A DNA stretch of 64,000 nt. Source: Streptomyces formicae. GTDB taxonomy: Bacteria > Actinomycetota > Actinomycetes > Streptomycetales > Streptomycetaceae. The position numbers and the translations under genes are program-made. The notes under the pieces are model-generated. The model ran no database searches. It had not been told where the DNA came from and saw only the letters and a list, made by a program, of their open reading frames with translations. Location: positions 5,642,001 through 5,706,000 of the forward strand of contig NZ_CP071872.1 in assembly GCF_022647665.1 (NCBI RefSeq), given 5' to 3'. Shown here in pieces: positions 1 through 8,660 of this stretch (its first letter is position 1; every line of letters begins with the position of its first letter).

Positions 1-789
1 GTCGTTGGGGCCGAGAAGCACCGTGCCGCCCTTGGGCATCGGCTGGCCGTTGACGTACGTGCCGTTGTGGGAGCCGAGGTCACGGATCTCGAAACGGCCG
101 TCGGGCGTGGCGTGGAACTCGGCGTGGTGGCGGGAGACCTGCAGGTCGGAGACGACGAGCTCGTTCTCCAGCGCACGGCCGATGCGCATGACACGGCCGA
201 GCGAGAACTGGTGGAACGTGGTCGGGCTGCGGTCGCCGTACACCGGCGGGGCCCCCGCGGCACCGCCCGCACCTGGCGTGCTCTGGTGGGGGATGTGGGC
301 CTGATGGGCTCCCTGGTGTGCCTGATGCGGGGCCGGGCCCTGCTGCTGCCACGGCTGCTGCTGAGGGACCTGACCCTGCGGAGCCTGCTGCCACTGCTGC
401 TGCGGCTGCTGGAGCGGGGCCTGAGGGGCCGCGGCTCCGTGCGCCTGCTGCGCGGCGGCGCCCTGCGCGCTGTAGGCACCGGCCGCCGCATCGGAGAGAT
501 CCAGCCTCGGGCCGTCGGTGGCGTTGCCGAGGTGCACCGCGGCGCCGGGAGCGATCTCCATCTGGTGGATCCGCCGGCCCTGCACATAGGTGCCGTTGGT
601 GCTGCCGTGGTCCTCGATGACCCAACTCCGGCCGCCCCAGCTGATCGTGGCGTGCCGCCACGAGACCCTGGCGTCGTCGACCACCAGGTCGCCCTGCGGA
701 TCACGTCCGAGGGTGTATGTCCTGGACGGATCGAGCGTCCAGGTCCTTCCGTTCAATTCCAGTACGAGTTCCGGCACTCCATGCCCCAC
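1..789 (-). CDS. FHA-domain protein, 3' end outside the window (probable FHA-ABC transporter)
   Basis: The GTG start at 789 gives 263 residues running off the window edge. Residues about 5-90 form a forkhead-associated (phosphothreonine-binding) domain with the motifs GRDPQGDLVVDD, RVSWRHATI and HGSTNGTYV. A Gln/Pro/Ala-rich linker (about 95-180) leads to a second FHA domain containing IGRALENELVV, VSRHHAEF and SHNGTYVNG. Two tandem FHA domains followed by more protein resemble the Rv1747-type class, where they precede an ABC ATPase and membrane domain that recruit Ser/Thr kinase-phosphorylated partners. The ABC part is inference because it lies outside the window. The gene is divergent from the streptophobe gene, 242 bp away. 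Confidence 0.8.
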   Translation of the reverse strand, partial: MGHGVPELVLELNGRTWTLDPSRTYTLGRDPQGDLVVDDARVSWRHATISWGGRSWVIEDHGSTNGTYVQGRRIHQMEIAPGAAVHLGNATDGPRLDLSDAAAGAYSAQGAAAQQAHGAAAPQAPLQQPQQQWQQAPQGQVPQQQPWQQQGPAPHQAHQGAHQAHIPHQSTPGAGGAAGAPPVYGDRSPTTFHQFSLGRVMRIGRALENELVVSDLQVSRHHAEFHATPDGRFEIRDLGSHNGTYVNGQPMPKGGTVLLGPND

Positions 790-1031
790 TAGTTGTCCCC
801 CGAGGTACCCCCGTCACAGGGAGTCTAGGGATGGCGAACATCGTGAGGAACTATTTCAGGCGCGGTCCCGTATCCGGAAGCCGGGCCTCGCCCGGAGGGC
901 GTCGGGGCTTGCGTGGACGTGGCGTTGACGGCGGCGAAAGCGGCCCGGAGAGTGGTAAGCGCCCATGAGTGCGCACGGATCGGCCACGTCGCGTGTGAAG
1001 GGGACAAGTCCGTACGGATCGGGGGGTCCTG

Positions 1032-2555
1032 ATGGCGGCGAGCGACGGCGGGGACCTGGCGCGCGGGACACCGTGGGGCGATGTGGTGCTCTCCTCGGTC
1101 GCGGCGGTGAGTTGGGCGGTGGCCGGTATGGCGGGCACCGCCGCGCTCGGGCTGCATCTGCTGGGTGCCGACGCGAACGGCTCGCTCGGGCCGATGACGG
1201 CGGCGGTGACGGTTCTCGCGGTGGGCGGATCCGTCACACCGTCGGGCGATGTGTCCGTCTTCGGCCTGGGGGGCGCGGAGGCGTCGACTGCCGTCGACGT
1301 CACGCCACTCGGGGTGGGGCTGGTCGGGGCGCTGCTGCTGGCGTACGTCTTCCTGCGGTCGTTGCGCGTGGCAGGCGCCTGGATACCGGGTACGGAACTG
1401 GCCGCGCGGGCCGGGGTGTTGGCCGCGCTGTTCGTGGGGGTGGTCGGCGGGCTGGCGTGGGCGGGGCAGGACGTCATCACGTTCGACGGGGGTGCGCTGG
1501 GGATACCGGACCTCGGAGACATCGGAGACATCGGCGGCATCGAGGGTCTGTTGCCCGACCGGCTCGGGGACCTGGTGGAGGCGGAGGCTTCTGTCGGTTT
1601 CACCGTGAACACCGCGGACTCGCTGGTGGGCGCACTGGCCTGGGTGCTCGGAGTACTGCTCGTGGCTCTGCTCGCCGGGCGCCGGGTGCCGCTGCCGCGC
1701 GGCTGGGAGGCGGTGCGGAAGCTGCGGCGGGTGGTACGGCCCGCCGTGTCCGCGTTGGTGACGGTGGTGCTGGTCGCGGTGGGCGCGGGGCTCGCGGCGG
1801 CGGCGTACGCGGCGGCCGGTGACGATCACCCGGGCAGGATCGCCGGCGCGGCGCTGCTCGGTGCGCCGAACGGGGTGTGGCTCGGTGTCCCCCTGGGGCT
1901 CTTCGTGCCGTGGGAGGGGAAGGCGACCGGCGAGCCGGCGCGGGTGCTGCCCGATCCGCTGGACGAGCTGTTGGGGGTGCCGGCGGGCGATCCGGTGACG
2001 GTGGGGCGGCTGGCGGAGCTCGACGGGCGGGTGTGGCTGCTGGCGGTGGCGTGCGCGCTGTTGATGCTGTCGGCCGGGGTGCTGACGGGGGTGCGTACGC
2101 CGCGGCGTGAGGTGGTGGGGGCGGCGGCGGGGTTCGCCGTGCGGTGCGCGGTGTCGCTGGGTGTGGCGACGGCGGTGGCGCTGCCGGTGCTGGTCGTCCT
2201 GACGGATGTGTCGGCGGACGCGTCGCTGGCGGTGCTGGGGGTCGACGCGTTCGGTGCGGAGCTGGAGCTGCACGGGGACGTGGGCATGGCGGCGCTGCTG
2301 GGGGCGGCGTGGGGCGCGGCGGCGGGGGCGGTCGGGGCGCTGCTGGTCTACGGGACGGGGGCCGGTACGCGGGTGGGGGCGGCTACGCGGGCGGAGGCGC
2401 AGTCGGCCGCTCCGGCGGCCCCGCCCGTGACCCCGCCTGTGGGGCCGTACCGGCCGTCGGTGCCGTATCGCCCGCCGAACGCGGATACGAACCCGTATCT
2501 GCGGTTGCCTCCCGATGAGCCGCCGCCTCCGGGCGTGGCGCGAGAGCCTCGTTGA
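1032..2555 (+). CDS. Streptophobe-family polytopic membrane protein
   Basis: The 507-residue protein is extremely hydrophobic, with about ten or more Ala/Gly/Val/Leu-rich membrane segments from residue 15 to 450, separated by short loops. It ends in a cytoplasmic-looking Pro-rich tail (about 455-507) with repeated PYRP/PPxxPP motifs. The composition, length and position directly upstream of serB match what NCBI calls the streptophobe family, which is restricted to streptomycetes and has no known biochemical role. The ATG follows a weak GGGGGGT ribosome site. No catalytic motif was seen. The family name is from memory; the membrane nature is directly visible. Confidence 0.7.
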   Translation: MAASDGGDLARGTPWGDVVLSSVAAVSWAVAGMAGTAALGLHLLGADANGSLGPMTAAVTVLAVGGSVTPSGDVSVFGLGGAEASTAVDVTPLGVGLVGALLLAYVFLRSLRVAGAWIPGTELAARAGVLAALFVGVVGGLAWAGQDVITFDGGALGIPDLGDIGDIGGIEGLLPDRLGDLVEAEASVGFTVNTADSLVGALAWVLGVLLVALLAGRRVPLPRGWEAVRKLRRVVRPAVSALVTVVLVAVGAGLAAAAYAAAGDDHPGRIAGAALLGAPNGVWLGVPLGLFVPWEGKATGEPARVLPDPLDELLGVPAGDPVTVGRLAELDGRVWLLAVACALLMLSAGVLTGVRTPRREVVGAAAGFAVRCAVSLGVATAVALPVLVVLTDVSADASLAVLGVDAFGAELELHGDVGMAALLGAAWGAAAGAVGALLVYGTGAGTRVGAATRAEAQSAAPAAPPVTPPVGPYRPSVPYRPPNADTNPYLRLPPDEPPPPGVAREPR

Positions 2556-2729
2556 GATTCCGCGTCGTCGGCGGCTGCCGGCCGATGGGGACGATCCAGC
2601 ACGGACAGCCGCGCGACACCACCGCGCCACCTCCCCGACGGGCAGTCGCAAACCGGGCGTACCGCGCTCTGTCCAGGTAGCGGGACGGGCGGGCGCGTGG
2701 CACTGGGTGCCCGATACGGTGGTAGCACC

Positions 2730-3944
2730 ATGAGCGCATCGCCGTCCTCGCAGACCCCTGACGTCCCCACCCTCCTGGTCAAGATCTTCGGGAAGGACCG
2801 TCCCGGGATCACCGCCGGGCTCTTCGACACCCTCGCCGCCTTCTCCGTCGACGTGGTCGACATCGAGCAGGTCGTCACGCGTGGCCGCATCACCCTGTGC
2901 GCGCTGGTCACGGAGCCGTCCGCCGGGACCGAGGGCGAGCTGCGGGCCACCGTGCACGGCTGGGCCGAGTCGCTGAAGCTCCAGGCCGAGATCATCTCGG
3001 GCACCGGCGACAACCGGCCCCGTGGCAGTGGCCGTTCCCATGTCACCGTGCTCGGCCACCCACTGACCGCGGAGTCCACGGCGGCCATAGCCGCCAGGAT
3101 CACCGGGACCGGCGGCAACATCGACCGGATCTTCCGGCTGGCGAAGTACCCGGTGACCGCCGTGGAGTTCGCGGTGTCCGGCTGCGAGACCGAGCCGCTG
3201 CGCACGGCGCTCGCCACCGAGGCCGCGGAGATCGGCGTGGACGTCGCCGTCGTGTCGGCCGGGCTGCACCGCAGGGCGCAGCGCCTGGTGGTGATGGACG
3301 TCGACTCCACCCTGATCACCGACGAGGTGATCGAGCTGTTCGCGGCGCATGCCGGCTGCGAGGACAAGGTCGCCGAGGTCACCGCCCAGGCGATGCGCGG
3401 TGAGCTGGACTTCGAGCAGTCGCTGCACGCGCGCGTGGCGCTGCTGGCGGGCCTCGACGCGTCGGTGGTGGAAAAGGTGCGTGCGGAGGTGCGGCTCACG
3501 CCCGGCGCCCGCACGCTGGTCCGCACGCTCAAGCGGCTCGGGTACCAAGTGGGCGTCGTCTCCGGCGGGTTCACCCAGGTCACGGACGATCTCAGGGAGC
3601 GGCTCGGGCTGGACTTCGCCTCCGCCAACACGCTGGAGATCGTGGACGGGAAGCTGACCGGCCGGGTCGTGGGCGAGATCGTGGACCGGGCGGGCAAAGC
3701 GCGGCTGCTGCGCCGGTTCGCCGCGGAGGCGGGCGTGCCGCTGGCCCAGACGGTCGCCATCGGTGACGGCGCCAACGACCTGGACATGCTCAACGCGGCG
3801 GGGCTCGGCGTCGCCTTCAACGCCAAGCCGGTGGTGCGCAAGGCCGCCGACACGGCGGTGAACGTGCCGTTCCTCGACGCGGTGCTGTATCTGCTCGGGA
3901 TCACCCGGGAAGAGGTCGAGGCGGCGGACTTCCACGAATCGTGA
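2730..3944 (+). CDS. serB: Phosphoserine phosphatase SerB with N-terminal ACT domains
   Basis: The 404-residue cytoplasmic enzyme hydrolyses L-phosphoserine to serine, the last step of serine synthesis. The N-terminal half (about 10-185) contains two ACT-like regulatory folds beginning LLVKIFGKDRPGITAGLF. The HAD phosphatase domain follows, with the phospho-acceptor motif VVMDVDSTLITDE near residue 187, SGGFTQVTDDL (motif II region) and GDGANDLDML near 345 (motif III). The ATG at 2730 was preferred over one 33 bases upstream because the family N-terminus begins just after it. The protein has the usual length of the ACT-containing actinobacterial form. Serine feedback through ACT is known for the family but not shown here. 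Confidence 0.95.
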   Translation: MSASPSSQTPDVPTLLVKIFGKDRPGITAGLFDTLAAFSVDVVDIEQVVTRGRITLCALVTEPSAGTEGELRATVHGWAESLKLQAEIISGTGDNRPRGSGRSHVTVLGHPLTAESTAAIAARITGTGGNIDRIFRLAKYPVTAVEFAVSGCETEPLRTALATEAAEIGVDVAVVSAGLHRRAQRLVVMDVDSTLITDEVIELFAAHAGCEDKVAEVTAQAMRGELDFEQSLHARVALLAGLDASVVEKVRAEVRLTPGARTLVRTLKRLGYQVGVVSGGFTQVTDDLRERLGLDFASANTLEIVDGKLTGRVVGEIVDRAGKARLLRRFAAEAGVPLAQTVAIGDGANDLDMLNAAGLGVAFNAKPVVRKAADTAVNVPFLDAVLYLLGITREEVEAADFHES

Positions 3945-3961
3945 CGGCAGACGGCACGAGG

Positions 3962-3995
3962 CGGCCCCGGTACCCGGAATCGCGTACCGGGGCCG
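3962..3995. terminator. Bidirectional intrinsic terminator, serB/SixA-like gene
   Basis: A perfect 12-bp GC-rich stem (CGGCCCCGGTAC with GTACCGGGGCCG) and a 10-base loop lie between the convergent ends of serB and the SixA-type gene. Confidence 0.75.
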
Positions 3996-4035
3996 ATCTG
4001 TCCGTGCCCGCCGCGCAAGGCCGTTGCGCGGGCGG

Positions 4036-4587
4036 CTACTTGTGCGGGGCCCAGTAGTCGAGGAGCGTGCCGACGCCGTGCTCGACGGTCTTCCAGGGGC
4101 CCGTGAACTCGATGACGGCGAACGCGGCGGTCGGGAAGCCGCCCCGGTTCATCGTGGCCAGGGCGTCGCCCTCGGCCTGGCCCGCGAGCGCGTCCGCGAG
4201 GGCGTGCACCCCGGGGTTGTGACCGATGAGGAGGACATCGTCGACGTCCTCCGGAGTCTCGTTCAGGAGCGCGAGCAGATCACCGAGCGACGCCTCGTAC
4301 AGCCGCTCCTCGTACACCGTGCGCGGCCGCTGCGGCAGCTCCTGTACGGCCAGCTTCCACGTCTCCCGGGTCCTCACCGCGGTCGAGCACAGGGCGAGGT
4401 CGAAGGCGATGCCGGTCTCGGCCAGTCTGCGTCCGGCGGCGGGAGCCTCCATGCGTCCCCGGTCGGCGAGCGGCCGCTCATGGTCGGACACCTGGGGCCA
4501 GTCGGCCTTCGCATGGCGGAGGAGGACGATCCTTCGGGGTGCGGGGTGTCCGGGGGCTGCTCCCCCGGAATGCTCAGCGGTGCTCAT
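4036..4587 (-). CDS. SixA-type histidine phosphatase
   Basis: The 183-residue protein belongs to the histidine phosphatase (phosphoglycerate-mutase-like) superfamily. The catalytic RHG-type motif appears as IVLLRHAKADWP (residues about 19-31), followed by ERPLADRGRMEAP. The second catalytic histidine is in LLIGHNPGVHALAD. The RHA variant and the short length fit the SixA branch, which dephosphorylates phosphohistidine, but the true substrate is unknown. The poorly conserved N-terminal 18 residues may not be translated. It converges on serB across a shared terminator. Confidence 0.85.
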   Translation of the reverse strand: MSTAEHSGGAAPGHPAPRRIVLLRHAKADWPQVSDHERPLADRGRMEAPAAGRRLAETGIAFDLALCSTAVRTRETWKLAVQELPQRPRTVYEERLYEASLGDLLALLNETPEDVDDVLLIGHNPGVHALADALAGQAEGDALATMNRGGFPTAAFAVIEFTGPWKTVEHGVGTLLDYWAPHK

Positions 4588-4685
4588 GGTCCCCAGCTTC
4601 GCATGAAACCGGCCATCAGGCGCAGGGTGTTGAGAGGCCGCACCGGGACGGAGGAAGGGCCTCAGGACGGTGCGGGGCCGACCGG

Positions 4686-4892
4686 TCAGGAGCCGGTCAG
4701 GGTCTGTATCCGGTCCAGGAGGAAGCCGACCGAGGGGTCACCGGTGGCGGCGTGCGCGTCACCGGCCGTGCTCATGAGGACGAGCAGCAGGGCGAAGCCG
4801 AGCACCGGCAGCACGAGGGCCCACCACGGCAGCCGTATGTCCACGCCGCCCGCGGCCGGGGCGTGGGACCGGGTGTGCGTACGGGCCGACAT
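4686..4892 (-). CDS. Small single-span membrane protein, unknown function
   Basis: The 68-residue protein has a short basic/His-containing N-terminus, one clear membrane span (about 23-41: WWALVLPVLGFALLLVLMS) and a short tail ending LLDRIQTLTGS. No family was recognised. It lies in the same direction as the SixA-like gene, 98 bp upstream of it. GC codon bias and the clean start support it being coding. It could be a secreted peptide with an uncleaved signal or a membrane anchor. Confidence 0.6.
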   Translation of the reverse strand: MSARTHTRSHAPAAGGVDIRLPWWALVLPVLGFALLLVLMSTAGDAHAATGDPSVGFLLDRIQTLTGS

Positions 4893-5059
4893 GGCCGCCT
4901 CCGTGAGGTCTGAAGGTGCGCAGCCGAGCTGGTCTGCCGAGCTGCTTCAAACCTACGGATCATGGGCCCGGTCTCCCATCCGGTGACCCACCCACTTCAC
5001 CCTGACCCTGACCCCCTAGGGGACGGTGGTGCCAGCCCCACCCCTACCCCTTTCGGGGC

Positions 5060-5182
5060 TCATTGGGTCGGCGAGGCGATCGAGGCGATGATGCCGATGA
5101 CCACTCCTATGGCGATCATCGCGCCGAAGATGAGCAGGAGCTTCTTCTGGCCGTTCGGGGGGTTCGGGTCGAGCACAGGCAT
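5060..5182 (-). CDS. 40-aa transporter-associated membrane peptide (SGM_5486-type)
   Basis: This tiny gene reads MPVLDPNPPNGQKKLLLIFG and then a Gly/Ile-rich hydrophobic helix ending SIASPTQ. It has 40 codons plus TGA. It starts only 4 bp after the stop of the MFS transporter gene, so the two are almost certainly co-transcribed and translationally linked. Its sequence and position match the NCBI SGM_5486 family of transporter-associated peptides, recalled from memory. The role is unknown; a one-helix accessory subunit or stabiliser of the transporter is a reasonable inference. Confidence 0.8.
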   Translation of the reverse strand: MPVLDPNPPNGQKKLLLIFGAMIAIGVVIGIIASIASPTQ

Positions 5183-5186
5183 GGGG

Positions 5187-6479
5187 TCAGTCTCGCATCC
5201 CCGCCTCGTCCTCGATCGTCCGGTCCCGGCCCGCGAGGCTGCCGACGGTGATCTGCGGCAGCATGAGCGCCGCCATGAGCGCGAGCGGCAGCTCCCAGCC
5301 GCCGCTGTGCTGGTAGAGCACGCCGACGAGGAGCGGTCCGGGGATGGAGAGCAGATAGCCGGTGCTCTGTGCGAAGGCGGAGAGCCGCACCACGCCCGCG
5401 CCGGTCCGGGCGCGCATGCCGATCATGGTGAGGGCGAGCGGGAAGGCGCAGTTGGAGATGCCCAGCAGCAGCGCCCACGCCCAGGCGCCCGCGGCGGGCG
5501 CGAAGTAGAGGCCCGCGTAGCCGGTCAGCCCGCACAGGCCGAGGGCGACGACGATCGGGCCCTGGTGGCTGAAGCGGGTGGCGAGGCGCGGGATGACGAA
5601 GGCGAGCGGGACGCCCATGACCATCGTCACCGCGAGCAGGACACCGGCCGTGCCCGGCGGGACGCCCGCGTCGCGGAAGATCTGGGGCAGCCAGCCCATG
5701 GCCACGTAGGCGCCGGTGGCCTGGAGGCCGAAGAAGCAGGCGAGGGCCCAGGCGGTACGGCTGCGGGTGATGCGCAGCGCGGGTGCGGAGCGGTCGTCCC
5801 GGGGCCGGGCGGCCGCGGTGGACGTGGTCCCCGTCCCCTCCCGGTCGCGGAGCAGCAGGAGCCACGGTCCCACGGCGACGGCCGCGACCCCGGCCCAGAC
5901 CGCGAGGCCCGCCTGCCAACTGCCGCCCAGGGCCTCGGTCATGGGCACCGTCGCCGCCGCGGCGAGCGCGGTGCCGAGGGAGAGCGCCATGGAGTAGAGC
6001 CCGGTGACGCTGCCGATGCGCTCGGGGAAGTACCGCTTGACGATCACCGGCATCAGGATGTTGCTGACGGCGATGCCCATGAGGGCGAGCGCGCTCGCGG
6101 CCAGGAATCCCGGGGTGCTGCCGGCGAAGGGCCGTACGAGCAGACCCGTGGCGATGGCCGCCATTCCGGCGCAGACGATCGCCGCCGCGCCGAAGCGGCG
6201 GGCGAGCCGTGGCGCGGCCAGCCCGAAGAGGGCGAAGCAGAGCGGCGGCACGGAGGTGACCACTCCGGCCACGCTGCCGCTCATGTGCAGACCGTTCTGC
6301 ACCTCTTCGAGGAGCGGGCCGAGGCTGGTGATGGCGGGGCGGAGGTTGAGCGCGGCGAGCACGAGGCCGACGAGGACCAGCCGGAGGAGCCACACCGAGG
6401 GTTTCGGGGCGGGAGAATCGGGGTGTGTGCGGGCTGCCGCGGCGACGGCGGGGCTGAGGGTCTGGGTCTCGTCGGGCAT
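5187..6479 (-). CDS. CynX/NimT-type MFS transporter
   Basis: The 430-residue protein has twelve predicted membrane helices and motifs typical of the CynX/NimT branch: LNLRPAITSLGPLLEEV near the first helix and GLAAPRLARRFG in the loop 2-3 region. Family members move small anions such as cyanate or nitroimidazoles; the substrate here is unknown. ATGs at 6491 and 6488 are possible starts. The ATG at 6479 is preferred because a TATGAT -10 element (6487-6492) would place the transcript start at or next to it, giving a leaderless message. It is divergent from its probable GntR/FCD repressor and is followed by the 40-aa companion gene. Confidence 0.87.
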   Translation of the reverse strand: MPDETQTLSPAVAAAARTHPDSPAPKPSVWLLRLVLVGLVLAALNLRPAITSLGPLLEEVQNGLHMSGSVAGVVTSVPPLCFALFGLAAPRLARRFGAAAIVCAGMAAIATGLLVRPFAGSTPGFLAASALALMGIAVSNILMPVIVKRYFPERIGSVTGLYSMALSLGTALAAAATVPMTEALGGSWQAGLAVWAGVAAVAVGPWLLLLRDREGTGTTSTAAARPRDDRSAPALRITRSRTAWALACFFGLQATGAYVAMGWLPQIFRDAGVPPGTAGVLLAVTMVMGVPLAFVIPRLATRFSHQGPIVVALGLCGLTGYAGLYFAPAAGAWAWALLLGISNCAFPLALTMIGMRARTGAGVVRLSAFAQSTGYLLSIPGPLLVGVLYQHSGGWELPLALMAALMLPQITVGSLAGRDRTIEDEAGMRD

Positions 6480-6504
6480 GAAAGCCATCATAGAATCATG
6501 GGAT

Positions 6505-6520
6505 GATTGGTTGTCCAATC
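6505..6520. promoter_or_regulatory. Candidate GntR/FCD operator overlapping the MFS promoter
   Basis: A perfect inverted repeat GATTGG-TTGT-CCAATC lies in the 106-bp divergent region between the transporter and its GntR regulator. It sits about 13 bp upstream of the TATGAT -10 of the minus-strand promoter (6487-6492). Its position in the expected -35 zone suggests repression by the adjacent regulator. The assignment to this regulator is inference. Confidence 0.6.
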
Positions 6521-6585
6521 CCGAACGAAACTCGCGGGCGCACCGCAGCTCACCGGCGCGGCGCACCTCGCGGACAAGGAGCACC

Positions 6586-7287
6586 ATGGCGCTGACCTCT
6601 CCCCGGCGCTCCGCACTCTCGGACCAGGTGATCGCCGAGCTGCGGAACCAGATCACCTCGGGCGAGTGGCCGGTGGGTTCACGCATCCCGACCGAGCCCG
6701 AGCTGGTCGAGCAGCTCGGCGTGGCCCGGAACACCGTCCGCGAGGCCGTCCGCGCGCTCGCGCACAACGGGCTGCTCGACATCCGCCAGGGTTCGGGCAC
6801 GTACGTGGTGGCGACGAGCGAACTGGCCGGTGTGATGCACCGCAGGTTCGCCGATGCCGATCCGCGCCATGTCGCCGAGGTGCGCTCCACGCTGGAGTCA
6901 TCGGCGGCGCGGCTGGCCGCCGAGCGCCGTACCGGGCGGGACCTCAAGCAGCTCGACGCGCTGCTCGCACGCCGTGAGGAGGCGTGGGCGACGGGCGACG
7001 CCGAGCTCTTCGTGGCCGCCGACACGACGTTCCATCTGGCGGTCGTCGCCGCGTCCCACAACGAGGTGCTGACCGGGCTCTACGCGGACCTGGGCGATGT
7101 GCTGCGGGACTGGCTGCGCGAGGACCTGGGCCGCAACCTGCGTCCCGAGTACCACATGGATCATGCACGGCTGGTCGAGGCGATCCGCGCGGGCGACGGG
7201 GACACGGCGGCGGCCGAGGCGGCGAGCTACCCCTTCCTGTGCCTGCGGACCACGGCGGAGGCCGTAGGGCCGGCGCCGGTCCCGTAG
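6586..7287 (+). CDS. GntR-family (FadR/FCD) transcriptional regulator
   Basis: The 233-residue protein has an N-terminal winged helix-turn-helix (about 8-75) with the signature EPELVEQLGVARNTVREAV and GLLDIRQGSGTYV. The C-terminal all-helical FCD ligand domain contains the metal-binding pattern FHLAVVAASHN, D at about residue 199 and HARLVEAI. FCD regulators usually respond to carboxylic acids. A good AAGGAG site precedes the ATG. It is divergent from the CynX-like transporter and the operator-like palindrome lies between them, so control of that transporter is the likely role. Confidence 0.92.
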   Translation: MALTSPRRSALSDQVIAELRNQITSGEWPVGSRIPTEPELVEQLGVARNTVREAVRALAHNGLLDIRQGSGTYVVATSELAGVMHRRFADADPRHVAEVRSTLESSAARLAAERRTGRDLKQLDALLARREEAWATGDAELFVAADTTFHLAVVAASHNEVLTGLYADLGDVLRDWLREDLGRNLRPEYHMDHARLVEAIRAGDGDTAAAEAASYPFLCLRTTAEAVGPAPVP

Positions 7288-7300
7288 GGCGGCGCCGGCC
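7268..7300. terminator. Hairpin overlapping the stop codon of the GntR gene
   Basis: The arms GGCCGGCGCCG and CGGCGCCGGCC pair perfectly (11 bp), with the TAG stop in the 11-base loop. It separates the convergent GntR gene and the secreted-protein gene. Confidence 0.6.
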
Positions 7301-7338
7301 TCACAGGGAGCCGCGCGGGCCTCGTGGACCACGCCGGT

Positions 7339-7689
7339 CTACGGGACGCGTACGTGGCTCACCCAGGCGGCCTGTATCTCCTTCCAGCACCGCTCGGTGA
7401 GCGTGGCATGGGCGGTCGCCGCGACGTCGACGGGACTGCTGTCCGCGTCGACGTCCCACCACCGCGCGCACTCGACGTGCAGCTGGACCCGGTCGGTGTC
7501 GAGGTAGGAGTTGTGGCAGTACGCCGTGGCGCGGGAGCCCTCGACGACGACGTCGCAGTCCGCGCCGAAGGGCCGGGGGGCGGGATCGTCGCGGGAGAGG
7601 GCGGCCGCGGCACCGGCCAGCGGCAGGAGCAGGGCTGCCAGCCCGCCCAGCACCGTCACGCAGCGCCAGAACGTACACACACTACGCAC
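7339..7689 (-). CDS. Small secreted protein, unknown function
   Basis: The 116-residue protein has a signal peptide: basic start MRSVCTFWR, a hydrophobic core CVTVLGGLAALLLPLAGA, and probable cleavage after AAA (about residue 29). The mature part (about 85 residues) carries Cys residues at DCDVV, AYCHN, VECARWW and ERCWKE, an even number suited to two disulfides. No family was recognised. It is the last gene before the fab operon and has no obvious partner. Confidence 0.7.
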   Translation of the reverse strand: MRSVCTFWRCVTVLGGLAALLLPLAGAAAALSRDDPAPRPFGADCDVVVEGSRATAYCHNSYLDTDRVQLHVECARWWDVDADSSPVDVAATAHATLTERCWKEIQAAWVSHVRVP

Positions 7690-7760
7690 AGGGGACCTCC
7701 TCGGCCGTACGGCGGCGGATGCCGCTGCTGCACCACAAGGAAGGGGTTGCCTCCACTCCA

Positions 7761-7847
7761 GGGTCCCTCCGTCGGGGACCCGGGGCCCGTTCCGTTACTC
7801 CGAACGGGCGACGCCCCGGTCTCCCGCACGCAGCGGGTGACCGGGGC
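7761..7847 (-). terminator. Run of three hairpins downstream of fabI
   Basis: Three consecutive stems occur: GGGTCCC/GGGACCC (7761-7781), CCCGTTC/GAACGGG (7786-7808) and GCCCCGGTC/GACCGGGGC (7813-7847, enclosing a second CCCGC/GCGGG stem). The last, 38 bp past the fabI stop, is the strongest terminator candidate. Confidence 0.6.
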
Positions 7848-7885
7848 ACCGTGAAAAGACGAGCCGGACGTGAGGGCCGGTGACG

Positions 7886-8656
7886 CTACGCGCCCATCAT
7901 GTGCACGCCGCCGTCGACGTGGACGATCTCACCGGTGGTCTTCGGGAACCAGTCGGAGAGGAGGGCGACGACACCGCGGCCCGCGGGGTCCGGGTCGGCC
8001 ATGTCCCACTCGAGCGGGGAGCGGTGGTTCCAGACGTCCGCGAGCTCGCTGAAGCCCGGGATGGACTTGGCGGCCATGGAGCCGATCGGACCCGCCGAGA
8101 TCAGGTTGCAGCGCACGTTCTGCTTGCCCAGGTCGCGCGCGAGGTAGCGGGAGGTGGCCTCCAGCGCGGCCTTCGCCGGGCCCATCCAGTCGTACTGCGG
8201 CCAGGCGAACTGCGCGTCGAAGGTCAGGCCGACGACCGAGGCGCCCTCGTGCGGGAAGAGCGGCTGGCAGGCCATGGTCAGCGACTTCAGCGAGAACGCC
8301 GAGACGTGCATCGCGGTCGAGACGGACTCGAACGGCGTGTTCAGGAAGTTGCCGCCGAGCGCGTCCTGCGGCGCGAAGCCGATGGAGTGCACGACGCCGT
8401 CCAGGCTGCCGAGCTCCTCGCGGACCAGGTCGGCGAGGCGGCCGAGGTGCTCCTCGTTGGTGACGTCGAGCTCGATGACCTTGGCGGGCTTGGGGAGCTT
8501 CTTGGCGATGCGCTCGGTCAGGGTGGGCCGCGGGAAGGCCGTCAGGATGATCTCCGCACCCTGCTCCTGGGCCAGCTTCGCGGTGTGGAAGGCGATGGAG
8601 GACTCCATCAGCACACCGGTGATGAGGATGCGCTTGCCGGCGAGGATTCCACTCAT
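7886..8656 (-). CDS. fabI: Enoyl-[acyl-carrier-protein] reductase FabI (InhA type)
   Basis: The 256-residue NADH-dependent enzyme reduces trans-2-enoyl-ACP in the last step of each type II fatty-acid elongation cycle. It begins MSGILAGKRILITGVLMESS, the divergent glycine-rich cofactor motif of FabI/InhA. The catalytic Tyr-X6-Lys pair appears as YDWMGPAK, and AGPIGSMAAKSIPGF is the substrate-loop region. It follows fabG by 4 bp, the same order as mabA-inhA in mycobacteria, so the two reductases are one operon. An ATG 33 bases upstream would add a non-family extension overlapping fabG and was rejected. Confidence 0.95.
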   Translation of the reverse strand: MSGILAGKRILITGVLMESSIAFHTAKLAQEQGAEIILTAFPRPTLTERIAKKLPKPAKVIELDVTNEEHLGRLADLVREELGSLDGVVHSIGFAPQDALGGNFLNTPFESVSTAMHVSAFSLKSLTMACQPLFPHEGASVVGLTFDAQFAWPQYDWMGPAKAALEATSRYLARDLGKQNVRCNLISAGPIGSMAAKSIPGFSELADVWNHRSPLEWDMADPDPAGRGVVALLSDWFPKTTGEIVHVDGGVHMMGA

Positions 8657-8660
8657 GTGA

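Noticed and set aside
825..3935. Very long open frame on the minus strand across streptophobe and serB
   Set aside because: It is a GC-bias shadow with Arg/His/Pro-rich translation and no family features; the plus-strand genes have clear motifs.
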